DNA of 64,000 bases from Actinobacillus sp. (GCA_020026055.1 JAHHRA010000001.1:60999-124998), one strand, 5' to 3'. Positions 1 through 9,914 are shown, numbered from the stretch's first letter. Program-made: numbers and translations. The notes: generated from the letters alone by a model not told the origin.

Positions 1-286
1 GCCACTTTACATAAGAATCAACGAGTAAATCTTTTTTTTCAACTGTCACAAAACGATCCGCAGTATCTCCTAATGTTTGAATGCGAGCATCTAGAATCTT
101 CATTCGTTCGATAAAAGGAAGTTTAAAATGTAATCCTGGTTGATATACTTCAACTTGGTTCTCAGCATTACGCTGTACTTTGCCAAAACGTACCATTATG
201 CCACGTGATCCTTCTTGTACTTCTACAATACTGGCATAGGCAATGACTAAGATTAAGACAAGCAAGCTCGGTACTAATTTACGCAT
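1..286 (-). CDS. hflC: HflC, FtsH protease modulator (N-terminal part, cut by window edge)
   Basis: About 95 codons are present; the rest lies beyond base 1. The protein opens with a membrane segment (MRKLVPSLLVLILVIAIAYA) followed by the band-7/SPFH sequence VEVQEGSRGIMVRFGKV, and later DRFVTVEKKDLLVDSYVKW, typical of HflC. With HflK it forms the periplasmic-side membrane complex that surrounds and restrains the FtsH protease. The start codon overlaps the hflK stop codon by one base (TAATG), so the two are probably translationally coupled. FtsH itself is encoded elsewhere in this window (34315-36291). Confidence 0.93.
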   Translation of the reverse strand, partial: MRKLVPSLLVLILVIAYASIVEVQEGSRGIMVRFGKVQRNAENQVEVYQPGLHFKLPFIERMKILDARIQTLGDTADRFVTVEKKDLLVDSYVKW

Positions 287-1485
287 TAGTTAAATCTCCC
301 TTTTCTGTCGCTGTAGATATAAACATCAACTGTTTCATCTGAATCTGAATGTTCTCTCTCTTTTTTCTCTAAAAGCGGTGTAGTAGCTGATTTTGTTACA
401 GGTTTTGTTGCTATTTTTGCAGGTTGAGGCACAGTGTTTGAATCCTGCAACATTGTACTTAAAGGCAATACATTGAGAGCATTGTTATTCTCAACCATCA
501 CTTTCGGTACATTTAGCATAATTTTTTCCATTGTTTGTAAGTAGATACGTTTGCGTAACAATTTTGGATCAGCTAAGTATTCAGGCAATAAGCGTTTGTA
601 ACGTTCGACTTCACCTTTTGCGTCAAGAACAATTTGTTCTTTATAAGCATTTGCACTTTGCACTATTTGTTGTGCTTCACCTCGTGCAATCGGTGCTTTC
701 GCCCGAGCATAGGCTTCGGCTTCTCGAATATAACGCTGTTCGTCTTCTTGTGCTTTAATGGCGTCATCAAAAGCAGCTTTTACTTCTTCTGGTGGACGAG
801 CAGATTGGAAGTTTACATCTAAAATTTCAAGCCCCATATTGTAAGGTTTGATAATTTCTTCAATCGCTTTCCAAGTTTTTTCACGTACTACAGCACGCCC
901 TGTTGTCAAAATTTCATCCATCTTCATATGACCAATAACATAACGTAACGCACTATCTGTAGCTTGTGTTAAGCTTTCATTCGGTGCGGTCACACTAAAT
1001 AAATATTTCACAGGATCTGCAACACGATATTGCACTGTCATTGCTACTTTCACCATGTTTTCGTCTTGTGTTAGCATAGAGCCAGAAGTATGCAATTCTT
1101 TTACTTGCTCTACATTGACAGGAATTATGTTATCAATAAAAGTCGGTTTCCAGTTTAACCCTGGTTGCACTACGCCATCTAATTTACCTAAACGTAGAAC
1201 TACTCCTCGATCAGCTTCTTTGATTGTATAAAAGCCACTTAATCCCCAAAATCCTACACTAATAACAATGGCAACAGGGACCAATTTTTTCCAATTTAAT
1301 GGCGAAGAATGGGAAGAACGTGGCGGTTTATCGCTTCTCCCTAATTTTTTTAATAAGTTATTGAAAATTTCTTCTAAATCAGGTGGGGACTGTTCTTGCT
1401 TGTTTTGTCCATTTTGTGGGCGTTGACCAGACTGTATATCCTTCGGTTTGCTCCACGGATCATTGTCTGAATTGTTTGTTGACAT
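286..1485 (-). CDS. hflK: HflK, FtsH protease modulator
   Basis: A 399-residue protein with a Gly/Gln/Pro-rich cytoplasmic N-terminus (residues 1-65), one transmembrane helix (about 69-87) and then an SPFH/band-7 domain starting at KEADRGVVLRLGKLDG. The region AEAYARAKAPIARGEAQQIV is the charged coiled-coil stretch characteristic of HflK. It is slightly shorter than E. coli HflK. It partners HflC, whose start overlaps its stop. The C-terminal tail (about 350-399) is low complexity and Ser/Thr/Lys-rich, which is normal for the family. The assignment is secure from motif order and from pairing with hflC. Confidence 0.95.
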   Translation of the reverse strand: MSTNNSDNDPWSKPKDIQSGQRPQNGQNKQEQSPPDLEEIFNNLLKKLGRSDKPPRSSHSSPLNWKKLVPVAIVISVGFWGLSGFYTIKEADRGVVLRLGKLDGVVQPGLNWKPTFIDNIIPVNVEQVKELHTSGSMLTQDENMVKVAMTVQYRVADPVKYLFSVTAPNESLTQATDSALRYVIGHMKMDEILTTGRAVVREKTWKAIEEIIKPYNMGLEILDVNFQSARPPEEVKAAFDDAIKAQEDEQRYIREAEAYARAKAPIARGEAQQIVQSANAYKEQIVLDAKGEVERYKRLLPEYLADPKLLRKRIYLQTMEKIMLNVPKVMVENNNALNVLPLSTMLQDSNTVPQPAKIATKPVTKSATTPLLEKKEREHSDSDETVDVYIYSDRKGRFN

Positions 1486-1570
1486 TCACTATTCTCCATT
1501 GATAAAAAGCCAAAAACTGGTTATTAGTCTAAACAAAATGCGAGATTAAGTCTATTAGATAGCTGACATT

Positions 1571-1604
1571 TCACGCCAGTAAAATCAGAAATTTTTCCGC
1601 TTTT
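1571..1604. repeat. Dispersed AT-rich palindromic repeat, copy 1
   Basis: Reads tcACGCCAGTAAAATCaGAA followed by ATTTTTCCGC. It matches the left arm and core of the repeat seen complete at 22702-22745 and 27361-27403. The right arm is eroded. It lies in the divergent hflK/uup intergenic region. Confidence 0.6.
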
Positions 1605-1674
1605 TTATATCATTCATCGCTATTTTTGTTTTAAAATTTAGCACTATTTTGAATAGTTATTTAAGGATAAACTT

Positions 1675-3606
1675 GTGGCATTAATTCATTTACACCAAGG
1701 CGAATTAAGTTTTGGTGATCATCCACTTTTAAATAAAGCTGATTTATTTATCGAGAAAGGAGAACGTGTTTGTTTAGTTGGACGTAATGGTGCGGGTAAA
1801 TCTACATTATTAAAAGTCTTGGCAGGTGAAATTCAACTAGACGATGGGCAACTTATTTTAGAACAAGATTTAATTGTAGCTCGTTTAGAACAGGATCCCC
1901 CACGTAATGCTGTAGGGACGTTGTTTGATTATGTAGCAGAAGGCATTGGTAATTTAGCTAATTTGCTTAAAGAACATCATCGAATTATTCAACAATTAGC
2001 CACTAATGTTTCTACTTCAGCAATGAAAGCTTTAACACAAATTCAGGCAGAAATCGATCACACCAATGGTTGGCAATTTGAACAAAAAATAAACGAAACC
2101 CTGCAAAAACTAGGCTTAGACGCAGATACTCAACTAAGTGCATTATCAGGTGGCTGGTTACGTAAAGCTGCACTTGCACGTGCATTAGTAAGTTCACCTA
2201 ATGTATTATTACTTGATGAACCGACCAACCACCTTGATGTCGAAACTATAGAATGGCTTGAAAATTTACTGATTGATTTTCAGGGAAGTCTCGTTTTTAT
2301 TTCACACGATCGTACCTTTATCCGCAAAATGGCAACTCGTATTGTTGATTTAGATCGTGGCAAATTGCAGTCTTATAACGAAAATTACGATAGTTACCTA
2401 CAAAGTAAAGCTGATGATTTGCGAGTTGAATCCCAAAAAAATGTGCTCTTTGATAAAAAACTCGCTCAAGAAGAAGCCTGGATTCGACAAGGTATCAAAG
2501 CACGGCGTACCCGCAATGAAGGACGTGTGCGTGCGTTAAAAGCATTACGTGAAGAACGTCGTCAGCGCCGAGACATGCAAGGCAACGTTAAAATTCAATT
2601 AGATAATGCAAAGCACAGCGGAAAAGTTATCTTTGATGTCGAAAACCTCAGTTATGAAATCAATGGCAAAACACTTATCAATAATTTTACGGCTCGTATT
2701 ATGCGAGGTGATAAAATTGCTTTTATTGGAGCTAATGGTTGTGGCAAAACTACGCTAATCAAATTATTATTAGGCGAAATTCAACCTTCACGTGGTTTTG
2801 TTCATTGTGGCACTAAGCTAAATATTGCTTATTTTGATCAATATCGTGCCAGCCTCGATCCTGAGAAAACAGTAATGGATAATGTCGCTGATGGGAAACA
2901 AGATATTGAAATCAATGGCGTAAAAAGACACGTACTGGGTTATTTGCAAGATTTCTTGTTCCCGCCTAAACGAGCAATGACTCCTGTTAAAGCATTATCT
3001 GGTGGTGAGCGTAACCGTTTATTGCTAGCAAAAATCTTGCTTAAGCCAAATAATTTACTTATTCTTGATGAGCCTACAAACGATTTAGATGTTGAAACTT
3101 TAGAGCTATTAGAAGAGTTATTAAGCGATTATTCAGGAACTTTGTTAATTGTCAGTCACGATCGTCAGTTTATTGATAATACTGTAACCGAGTGTTTTAT
3201 CTTTGAGGAGCAAGGAATTATCAATAAATATGTTGGAGGTTTCTTCGACGCTAAGCAACAACAAGCAAATAGCCAAACTTTAAAAACAGAAAACGGGAAA
3301 AAAAATCCGAAAACGCTGGCGTCAATTGAAACGACGAATGTGAAAGCAGAAAAATGCAAATTGCCTCCTAAAATAAAACTCAGTTATAACGAACAACGCG
3401 AATTAGAAAAACTACCAATTTTATTAGAAGAACTTGAAGAAAAAATCGTCAAGTTACAAACTGAAATTGCAGATCCTACATTCTTTCAGCAAGAACACAA
3501 CATCATAGATAAGAAACTAACTGAACTTAGCCAAGCAGAACAAGAATTAGAAGAAGCATTTATTCGTTGGGAAGAACTTGAAAAAAAACGTAGCATCAAC
3601 AAATAA
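1675..3606 (+). CDS. uup: Uup, ABC-F family ATPase
   Basis: A 643-residue soluble ABC-F protein with two ATPase domains and no membrane segments. Domain 1 has Walker A GRNGAGKST, signature LSGGWLRKAALARAL and Walker B LLLDEPTNHLD. Domain 2 has GANGCGKTT, LSGGERNRLLLAKIL and LLILDEPTNDLD. A charged C-terminal domain (about 555-643) is predicted coiled coil, as in E. coli Uup, where it binds DNA. The family acts on ribosomes or DNA branch structures; Uup loss raises precise transposon excision. The start is GTG at 1675, chosen because AAGGA lies 9 bases upstream and MALIHLHQGELSFGD is the normal family N-terminus. Confidence 0.93.
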   Translation: MALIHLHQGELSFGDHPLLNKADLFIEKGERVCLVGRNGAGKSTLLKVLAGEIQLDDGQLILEQDLIVARLEQDPPRNAVGTLFDYVAEGIGNLANLLKEHHRIIQQLATNVSTSAMKALTQIQAEIDHTNGWQFEQKINETLQKLGLDADTQLSALSGGWLRKAALARALVSSPNVLLLDEPTNHLDVETIEWLENLLIDFQGSLVFISHDRTFIRKMATRIVDLDRGKLQSYNENYDSYLQSKADDLRVESQKNVLFDKKLAQEEAWIRQGIKARRTRNEGRVRALKALREERRQRRDMQGNVKIQLDNAKHSGKVIFDVENLSYEINGKTLINNFTARIMRGDKIAFIGANGCGKTTLIKLLLGEIQPSRGFVHCGTKLNIAYFDQYRASLDPEKTVMDNVADGKQDIEINGVKRHVLGYLQDFLFPPKRAMTPVKALSGGERNRLLLAKILLKPNNLLILDEPTNDLDVETLELLEELLSDYSGTLLIVSHDRQFIDNTVTECFIFEEQGIINKYVGGFFDAKQQQANSQTLKTENGKKNPKTLASIETTNVKAEKCKLPPKIKLSYNEQRELEKLPILLEELEEKIVKLQTEIADPTFFQQEHNIIDKKLTELSQAEQELEEAFIRWEELEKKRSINK

Positions 3607-3700
3607 ACAAAAAGTATCTTTATGAATGAGAGCTCCTTTTTATGAAAGTGTTATCGCTATAATAATTAACATTCTGTTATTTATCTTCTACGACTTTTAC

Positions 3701-4308
3701 TCACTCACGAATAAGAGCTGTTGTATAGCTTCCTGCTGGCAAATAAAATTTAAGACGTAAGCCAATTTCGTTAAAACCCCAAGAAAATCCCTGTGGTTTT
3801 ATTAAGACTGGACGGTAAGCAGATTTAAGTTTTTCTTTTTGCATCAAACTCAAGAAAACTTCATTTTCAGCAATAATATCTTGTTCAAATCCTGCATTGC
3901 TATTTCTCTCTTCACTGATTAAAGGGGAGGTAATCAAGAAATCATCTGCATCAACACGAATTTGCAATTCAGCAAGATCTTGATGTTCATCAGCGAAATA
4001 CTAATTATGTGAACTAGCAAGTTGTAAACGATCATTTAAACAAACTTTTGGGTTAAACCTTTGCTAAGACGTTCTGAAACGACGGGATTGAAAATACAAC
4101 TACGAGCTGCTGAAAGGTAGAAACTACGCTTTCTGCGATCCTTAATGCTGATTTCACCTTTTGCCCAACGTCGTGCTTAGTTTAAATTATTATCTTCTTG
4201 CCTGAAACGTTGCTCGCCAAAATAGATTGGGAAGCTTTGATTCTTAACATTTTTAGCTCTTAACTGCCTTCGTTGTTGAAGCAGATGATTTAAATAAGCT
4301 AATTCCAT
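3701..4308 (-). pseudogene. truD: Degraded truD (tRNA pseudouridine-13 synthase remnant)
   Basis: On the minus strand, pieces in different frames match TruD in order: an N-terminal scrap starting at the ATG at 4308 (MELAYLNHLLQQ), then FPIYFGEQRF, an in-frame stop where the family reads NLxx[20 protein letters not shown], a frameshift, a second stop, and a clean C-terminal tail of 88 codons (GFSWGFNEIGLRLKFYLPAG then SYTTALIRE). Roughly 130 residues between the N-terminal scrap and FPIYFGEQRF are absent, including the GxKDxxA segment with the catalytic Asp. The position directly after ispF is where intact truD sits in E. coli. The C-terminal open frame alone should not be annotated as a functional gene. 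Confidence 0.9.
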
Positions 4309-4314
4309 TGTGAT

Positions 4315-4794
4315 TTAGTTTACATTAACGAGCAATACTACTGCTTCACACGCGATCCCTTCGCCACGTCCTGTAAACCCTAATTTTTCAGTAGTAGTTG
4401 CTTTTACATTTACTTGTTTGAGCTCACAACTTAAGTCATTTGCAATATTACGACACATTTCATCAATAAAGGGACGCATTTTAGGTGCTTCAGCAATAAT
4501 GCTGAGGTCTAAATTGCTAAGTTTATAGCCTTTAGCTTGGACTTGAGCGTAGGCTCGTTTAAGTAGTGCTCTGCTATCAGCATTTTTATATTGCATATCA
4601 GTATCAGGGAAGAGTTTACCGATATCTCCCAACCCACTAGCACCGAGTAAAGCATCAATGAGAGCATGAAGAGCAACGTCACCATCACTATGAGCGATTA
4701 ACCCTTTATTAAAAGGAATTTGTACGCCGCCAATATTGATAAAATCGCCATCACCAAATTTATGTACATCAAAGCCGTGTCCGATTCTAAACAT
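4315..4794 (-). CDS. ispF: IspF, 2-C-methyl-D-erythritol 2,4-cyclodiphosphate synthase
   Basis: A 159-residue enzyme of the MEP isoprenoid pathway that converts CDP-ME-2-phosphate to MEcPP with release of CMP. It starts [14 protein letters not shown], containing the DxH metal ligands, followed by [19 protein letters not shown] and, near the end, the [15 protein letters not shown] segment. The open frame extends 46 codons further upstream inside ispD, but the ATG at 4794 is preceded by AAGGAA and gives the normal family length. It starts 14 bases after the ispD stop, in the usual ftsB-ispD-ispF order. The next gene, truD, is broken. Confidence 0.96.
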   Translation of the reverse strand: MFRIGHGFDVHKFGDGDFINIGGVQIPFNKGLIAHSDGDVALHALIDALLGASGLGDIGKLFPDTDMQYKNADSRALLKRAYAQVQAKGYKLSNLDLSIIAEAPKMRPFIDEMCRNIANDLSCELKQVNVKATTTEKLGFTGRGEGIACEAVVLLVNVN

Positions 4795-4808
4795 ATTAAT
4801 TTCCTTGT

Positions 4809-5543
4809 TTATTTTAAAATTAGTGGTGTAAAGTGGCTTAAATAAAATTCTGCTAATGCCAAGTCTTCTGGATAAGTGATTTTGAGGTTGGTTTTTAAGC
4901 CCTGCACTAACGCTACGCTTCGCCCTGCCCATTCCAAAGCACTGGCTTCGTCAGTGATAGTTACTCCTGCAGCTAACGCTTGCGTTAAAGTTTGCTTTAA
5001 CAAGTTAGCAGGAAAAAACTGTGGTGTTTGTGCTAACCATAAATTACGCCGATCGAGAGTTTTGGAAATAGGAAAACTTTTGTCGAATTTTGTGGCATAA
5101 AATCTTTTTTCAAACTTTGTTTGTTTGACTGTTTCAACTATTGGTGTGGCTAAAATCGCACCACAAGGTGCTTGACATTCAATTAGGCGTGTTACTTCTT
5201 GCCAAGTTAAACAAGGTCGTGCTGCATCATGTACTAACACCCACACTTCTTCATCAATTATCACTTGCAAAGCATTGAGTACACTTTCCGCCCTCGTTGT
5301 GCCACCTGTCACCCATCGAATTTTAGGGTGCGAAAAGCAAGTGAGTGTTTGGAAATAAGGATCAGTATTACTAACAGCTACGATCACTTGACTGATTTGA
5401 GGTTGATTAAGAAAAAGTTCAAGACTATATTCAAGTACAGTTTTGCCAAGTAAAGGTAAATATTGCTTTGGCAATTGACTTTGCATTCGACTACCAACAC
5501 CTGCAGCAGGAATAATAGCAATTATTTTTTTATTTTGATTCAT
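4809..5543 (-). CDS. ispD: IspD, 2-C-methyl-D-erythritol 4-phosphate cytidylyltransferase
   Basis: A 244-residue nucleotidyltransferase that adds CMP from CTP to MEP. The N-terminal [20 protein letters not shown] is the CTP-binding signature; VHDAARPCL and ATPIVETVK are further family motifs, and QTPQFF is present near residue 165. It overlaps the end of ftsB by 14 bases and is followed after 14 bases by ispF, so the three genes are one transcription unit. Length and motif order are normal. Confidence 0.96.
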   Translation of the reverse strand: MNQNKKIIAIIPAAGVGSRMQSQLPKQYLPLLGKTVLEYSLELFLNQPQISQVIVAVSNTDPYFQTLTCFSHPKIRWVTGGTTRAESVLNALQVIIDEEVWVLVHDAARPCLTWQEVTRLIECQAPCGAILATPIVETVKQTKFEKRFYATKFDKSFPISKTLDRRNLWLAQTPQFFPANLLKQTLTQALAAGVTITDEASALEWAGRSVALVQGLKTNLKITYPEDLALAEFYLSHFTPLILK

Positions 5544-5823
5544 ATTTTGGTTTATTTTTCATCAAACGATAAAAAGTCTCATCTGCTTTTATCATACTGT
5601 AATCTTCACGTGCTTGTTCTTCTATTGCATCTACACCTTCTTTTAAGTCACGAATTTGTGCAAACATTTGATTATTCCGCTCCGTCTGTTTAGCATTTTT
5701 TTGCTTTAATCGTGCTACAACCTGTTGATAATAACGATAATCGCTAAAACCATTTTTCCCCCACCAGAATTCATATTGAAAATAAGCTAATAAGCCAAGC
5801 AAAATAATGACGAGTAACCGCAT
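5530..5823 (-). CDS. ftsB: FtsB, cell division protein
   Basis: A 97-residue bitopic protein: a short cytoplasmic start, one transmembrane helix (about residues 3-20), then a periplasmic coiled coil (LKQKNAKQTERNNQMFAQI). The tail includes AREDYSMIKADETFYRL, close to the conserved FtsB end (AR-xLGMIKxGEtFYR). FtsB joins FtsL and FtsQ in the divisome. It is the first gene of ftsB-ispD-ispF and its 3' end overlaps ispD. Confidence 0.94.
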   Translation of the reverse strand: MRLLVIILLGLLAYFQYEFWWGKNGFSDYRYYQQVVARLKQKNAKQTERNNQMFAQIRDLKEGVDAIEEQAREDYSMIKADETFYRLMKNKPKYESK

Positions 5824-5870
5824 ATAAACTCCTGATTATTTTCTTATCAAACCGCAGTATTCTAACATAA

Positions 5871-5900
5871 AAAATACGGCAAAAAATTGACCGTATTTTT
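5871..5900. terminator. Bidirectional hairpin between prfC and ftsB
   Basis: The inverted repeat AAATACGG / CCGTATTT with a 12-base A-rich loop is flanked by A and T runs on both sides. On the minus strand it follows ftsB-opposed sequence before prfC begins only in the sense of genome order: it lies downstream of neither start, but just beyond the prfC 3' end region (5914) and ahead of the ftsB promoter region. It can terminate prfC transcripts, which run leftward. Confidence 0.55.
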
Positions 5901-5913
5901 ATATTATTAAATA

Positions 5914-7494
5914 TTAATGTTCACGGGTTTTGAAAAATTCCACCTCAGGATAACGCTCTTGGCTGAGATTTAAATTCACTATTGTTGGTGCAATATAAGT
6001 TAAATTATCTCCTCCATCTAAGGCTAAATTCTGCTCATTTTTACGTTTAAATTCTTCAAATTTCTTCATATCTTTACAAGCTACCCAACGAGCAGTAGCA
6101 ACATTAATGGGTTCGTAAATAGCTTCGACATTATATTCAGATTTTAAGCGAGCAACTACTACATCAAACTGCAACACGCCAACGGCACCAACAATCAGAT
6201 CGTTATTAAGTAGTGGGCGGAAGACTTGTACTGCCCCTTCTTCGGAAAGTTGCACTAAGCCTTTGAGCAATTGTTTTTGTTTAAGTGGATCTTTTAAACG
6301 AATACGGCGGAATAATTCGGGAGCAAAGTTCGGGATACCTGTAAATTTGAGCATTTCACCTTGAGTAAAAGTATCACCAATTTGAATAGTACCGTGATTG
6401 TGTAAACCGATAATATCACCTGCATACGCTTCATCAGCGTGTGAACGGTCACCAGCCATAAAAGTAAGAGCATCTGAAATCACTACTTCTTTATTAATTC
6501 GTATGTGTTTGAGTTTCATTCCTTTTTCATATTTTCCTGATACTAATCGCATAAAAGCAACACGATCACGATGTTTGGGATCCATATTGGCTTGAATTTT
6601 AAACACAAACCCTGTTAATTTTTCTTCGTTTGGTGATACAGCTCGCATATCTGTTTGGCGAGCTTGTGGTGCTGGTGCCCATTCAGTCAAACCATCTAAA
6701 AAATGATCAACTCCAAAATTTCCCAAGGCAGTACCGAAGAAGACAGGAGTTAATTCGCCTTGCAAGAATAATGCATGATCGAACACATTACTTGCCCCTT
6801 TAACTAATGCTAATTCTTCTCGCAACTGTTGTGCTAGATCTTCGCCAATAGCAATATCTAATTCAGGATTGTTTAGTCCTTTCACTATGCGTATCTCTTG
6901 AATACAATGTCCCTGCCCCGTTTGATAAAGGTAAGTTTCATCTTTGTAAAGATGATAAACCCCTTTAAATAACTTTCCGCAACCAATTGGCCAAGTGATT
7001 GGTGCACAGTGAATTTTGAGAATATCTTCGACTTCATCTAATAATTCCATGGGATCACGAATATCACGATCGAGCTTATTCATAAAAGTTAAAATCGGTG
7101 TATCTCGTAAACGAGTAACTTCCATCAATTTAATTGTCCGTTCTTCAACTCCTTTGGCACTATCAATCACCATCAACGCACTGTCAACTGCGGTGAGTGT
7201 ACGGTAAGTATCTTCCGAAAAGTCTTCATGTCCTGGTGTATCAAGTAAATTGATCAAGCAATCACGGTATGGAAATTGCATCACTGAAGTCGTAATCGAA
7301 ATCCCGCGTTCTTTTTCCATTTCCATCCAGTCAGATTTTGCGTGTTGTTGCGAGCCTTTGCCTTTTACTGAACCTGCTTTTTGAATAGCTTGCCCATAAA
7401 GCAATACTTTTTCAGTAATAGTCGTTTTCCCTGCATCAGGGTGAGAAATGATAGCAAAAGTGCGACGTTTATTAACTTGTTGAGGATATGTCAT
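5914..7494 (-). CDS. prfC: PrfC, peptide chain release factor 3
   Basis: A 526-residue translational GTPase that recycles RF1/RF2 from the ribosome. G1 is SHPDAGKTT (about residues 17-25), the switch region has [14 protein letters not shown]3 is DTPGHEDF and G4 is TFMNKLDRD. The C-terminal domains have [14 protein letters not shown] and [12 protein letters not shown], both typical of RF3 and not of EF-G. Length matches E. coli RF3 closely. It is monocistronic as far as visible, with an ATG start. Confidence 0.96.
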   Translation of the reverse strand: MTYPQQVNKRRTFAIISHPDAGKTTITEKVLLYGQAIQKAGSVKGKGSQQHAKSDWMEMEKERGISITTSVMQFPYRDCLINLLDTPGHEDFSEDTYRTLTAVDSALMVIDSAKGVEERTIKLMEVTRLRDTPILTFMNKLDRDIRDPMELLDEVEDILKIHCAPITWPIGCGKLFKGVYHLYKDETYLYQTGQGHCIQEIRIVKGLNNPELDIAIGEDLAQQLREELALVKGASNVFDHALFLQGELTPVFFGTALGNFGVDHFLDGLTEWAPAPQARQTDMRAVSPNEEKLTGFVFKIQANMDPKHRDRVAFMRLVSGKYEKGMKLKHIRINKEVVISDALTFMAGDRSHADEAYAGDIIGLHNHGTIQIGDTFTQGEMLKFTGIPNFAPELFRRIRLKDPLKQKQLLKGLVQLSEEGAVQVFRPLLNNDLIVGAVGVLQFDVVVARLKSEYNVEAIYEPINVATARWVACKDMKKFEEFKRKNEQNLALDGGDNLTYIAPTIVNLNLSQERYPEVEFFKTREH

Positions 7495-7858
7495 ATTATT
7501 TGATTAAACTAATTCCAATAAAAAATAGTGGGTATTTTGCGTTATTTAATTGATTTTTTCAATTTAATTAGAAACAGAGCTCATTGATTCGTTACAGTTT
7601 AAGAGAAATTAGCAAAACAGCATTAGAGCCAGTTTTATTCAGTGCTAGAAAGTATTTACTTCAAATTTATGCTTTGCTGTTAGCAGAGCTTGCAAAAGAA
7701 CGATGATGTTTTGTGAGAAAAGTTTTACTTCTTATCCTATCTCTATAGTAAAAATTTGTAGATTTTGAATGCGTCTAAATTCGCCACAAGAACGATTGAA
7801 AATGCAAAAGAATTGAATTAGTGCAATCTCTGTTCAAACGGAAGTATCTTATTACGAG
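7495..7858. other. Intergenic stretch with possible eroded coding sequence
   Basis: No intact gene. On the plus strand a frame from about 7572 to 7704 reads like protein (SLIRYSLREISKTALEPVL... then LLQIYALLLAELAKER, stop). After an interruption another frame near 7769-7868 reads MRLNSPQERLKMQKN, stop, ISAISVQTEVSYYEL. The amphipathic, Leu-rich composition suggests a decayed gene, but I do not recognise the family. It may be chance. Confidence 0.3.
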
Positions 7859-8464
7859 CTAAAAAGTTGACTTTTCACTTTGAGGTAGAGAAGAAGTCAA
7901 CAAATGCTTATATAATCGATAAACGCCTATCCCGAAAGCAGTCCCGAGTAAAAATAGAATAATTTGCAAAGCATAGAAGCGTAAAAAAATATTATCTCTT
8001 TGTTGTTCGGCTAGTTTCTTTAAATTAGTATTTTTTTGAATTTCTAAGAATCCTTGTACTGTATAATCAGCATAAATAATTTTGAGCTCATTTTGTAAAC
8101 TTTGTGTTTTTTCGTTTTTCACGCCTTGCTTACTTGCTTCTGTCAATAAATTACCACTAGCGCTGTACAATTTTGCTTCTTGGATAAAAGGTTTTTCCAC
8201 GAGTTCAGCAATCTTTTGATGTAGCTGTTGAATATTACCACCTTGTTTAAGCATCCTTCCCAAAAGCTCGCCTTCTTTTTCCAAAAATTTTTGCGAAATG
8301 TGAGAAAGTTCTGGTTGCTTAGGTGCAACAGAATAACTCTCTAATGCTTTCACACCATAAAAAACAACAATACAAACACAAATGCAAATTAAAGTTATCA
8401 ATGAAAATAATCCTGTGTGAATCAATTTATTTCGAACTGTTGGCAACTTTATTTCCTCTATCAA
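7859..8464 (-). CDS. YtjB/Smp-like (AhpA family) two-helix membrane protein
   Basis: A 201-residue protein with a transmembrane helix near the N-terminus (about 14-36), a central region predicted outside the cytoplasm, and a second helix near the C-terminus (about 164-184). The sequence IQEAKLYSASGNLLTEAS in the middle resembles the small extracytoplasmic domain of the family called AhpA/SMP (E. coli YtjB), often labelled haemolysin-regulation protein. The function is not established. In E. coli the gene lies divergent to serB; here the divergent neighbour is yajQ and no serB is visible. Family assignment is from topology and motif resemblance, so moderate. Confidence 0.6.
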   Translation of the reverse strand: MIEEIKLPTVRNKLIHTGLFSLITLICICVCIVVFYGVKALESYSVAPKQPELSHISQKFLEKEGELLGRMLKQGGNIQQLHQKIAELVEKPFIQEAKLYSASGNLLTEASKQGVKNEKTQSLQNELKIIYADYTVQGFLEIQKNTNLKKLAEQQRDNIFLRFYALQIILFLLGTAFGIGVYRLYKHLLTSSLPQSEKSTF

Positions 8465-8765
8465 TAATATATTTTTATTTTATTACAAAAAATAAACGAC
8501 TCTATTTAAACTTCAGTCAAACATTTAACATAGCTATATTAACAGAAATCATCACTTTTTCAGTATTTTATTTAAATTAAATGATTTAATCTCACATGAA
8601 AAGTCCCACTTAACTTAAAATGGTATTTTGAATACAATTTTTATTAACAAGAATAAACTAGAACTACATTTTCTAATGTTTTGCAAGCGAATAAGGAAAG
8701 CGTTCTATTGCTTTTCAAAAGTATGTTAAACTTTGCACATTTAAATCACATTTTAAGGAAAAATT

Positions 8766-9257
8766 ATGCCTTCTTTTGATATTGTATCTGAAATTACGTT
8801 ACACGAAGTTCGTAATGCTGTCGAAAATGCAACTCGTATTCTCAGCACTCGTTATGACTTCCGTGGTGTAGAAGCAAATATTGAATTAAACGAAAAAAAT
8901 GAAACTATTACTTTAACGACTGAGTCTGATTTTCAACTAGAGCAACTGCTAGATATGCTTATTAACGCTTGCGTAAAACGTGATATTCAACGTAATTCTC
9001 TTGATATTCCTACTGAACCAGAACGTAGCGGCAAACTCTATAGCAAAACGATAACTTTAAAACAGGGTATCGAAAAAGAAGTTGCCAAACAAATTATCAA
9101 ATTGTTGAAAGATCATAAGTTAAAAGTCCAAGCCCAAATTCAAGGTGAACAAGTTCGCGTAACGGGTAAATCTCGTGATGATTTACAAGCTGCTATCCAA
9201 CTTGTTAAAACAGCAGATCTTGAACAACCCTTCCAATTCACTAATTTCCGTGATTAA
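8766..9257 (+). CDS. yajQ: YajQ family nucleotide-binding protein
   Basis: A 163-residue cytosolic protein that begins [20 protein letters not shown] and contains [15 protein letters not shown], both diagnostic of YajQ (UPF0234). It ends in QFTNFRD, the usual C-terminus. Members bind nucleotides, and a Xanthomonas homologue is a cyclic-di-GMP effector; the role here is unknown. A good AAGGAA ribosome site precedes the ATG. It is a single gene, followed by a strong terminator. Confidence 0.95.
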   Translation: MPSFDIVSEITLHEVRNAVENATRILSTRYDFRGVEANIELNEKNETITLTTESDFQLEQLLDMLINACVKRDIQRNSLDIPTEPERSGKLYSKTITLKQGIEKEVAKQIIKLLKDHKLKVQAQIQGEQVRVTGKSRDDLQAAIQLVKTADLEQPFQFTNFRD

Positions 9258-9267
9258 GTTTCTTTCC

Positions 9268-9294
9268 AAACGCCTTATATAATAAGGCGTTTTT
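9268..9294 (+). terminator. Rho-independent terminator after yajQ
   Basis: AACGCCTTAT, a 3-base loop, ATAAGGCGTT and TTTT form a 10-bp stem with a U tract, 11 bases after the stop codon. Confidence 0.85.
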
Positions 9295-9447
9295 ACTTGC
9301 AAAAATATTCTATATTGAACAATTATTTTTTAACTTTGTGATTCTCCTCGCAAAAACTTTACTATCTAAAAACTAAATTCATTTTTAATCATTAATATTT
9401 ATTGTGTCTAAGATGTGTTTCATTAAATTTTATGAAAGGAGAAAATT

Positions 9448-9867
9448 ATGAAATCGTTTAAACCTCTGACTATTATTTTCATTGCTTCTTTACTGTTTAC
9501 TACTTCAAATATCATAGCAAAGACTCATACACCCAAAATAGAAGCAGTAAATACGACAAAAGACAAAGCATTACACCAGCCTAAACAGAAAATATCTTTA
9601 ACTGATAAAAAATCTGTAAAAAAAATAATAGCTCCCACAAACCATAATCCGCAAATTGAAGCAGAACTTGTAAACAGCGTGAATATTAATACTGCGAGTG
9701 TAGAAGAACTTTCTGAATCACTTACAGGCGTAGGGCGAAAAAAAGCAGAAGCTATCGTTGAATATCGCAAAGCACATGGCAAATTTACTAAACCAGAACA
9801 ATTAATGGAAGTAAAAGGTATTGGTGAAAGTATTTTTGAAAAAAATAAAGATCACATTGAACTTTAG
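9448..9867 (+). CDS. comEA: ComEA-like helix-hairpin-helix DNA-binding protein (competence)
   Basis: A 139-residue secreted protein. Residues 1-24 are a signal peptide (ending SNIIAKTH), 25-72 are a Lys/Thr-rich linker, and 74-139 hold the tandem helix-hairpin-helix fold: VNINTASVEELSESLTGVGR, KKAEAIVEYRKAHGKF and LMEVKGIGESIFEKNKDHI. This matches ComEA/ComE1, the periplasmic protein that ratchets incoming DNA during natural transformation in Haemophilus and relatives. A strong GAAAGGAG ribosome site precedes the start. In Haemophilus it belongs to the Sxy/CRP-S competence regulon; I saw no clear CRP-S site here. It is followed by its own terminator. Confidence 0.88.
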   Translation: MKSFKPLTIIFIASLLFTTSNIIAKTHTPKIEAVNTTKDKALHQPKQKISLTDKKSVKKIIAPTNHNPQIEAELVNSVNINTASVEELSESLTGVGRKKAEAIVEYRKAHGKFTKPEQLMEVKGIGESIFEKNKDHIEL

Positions 9868-9883
9868 TCTCTTAATCTCTTTT

Positions 9884-9914
9884 AAAAGGTTTATCAATTG
9901 ATAAACCTTTTTTT
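9884..9914 (+). terminator. Rho-independent terminator after comEA
   Basis: AAAGGTTTATC, loop AATT, GATAAACCTTT and a T tract: an 11-bp perfect stem starting 16 bases after the stop. Confidence 0.88.

Noticed and set aside
4795..4932. 46-codon N-terminal extension of ispF
   Set aside because: It overlaps ispD; the ATG at 4794 has AAGGAA upstream and gives the family length.
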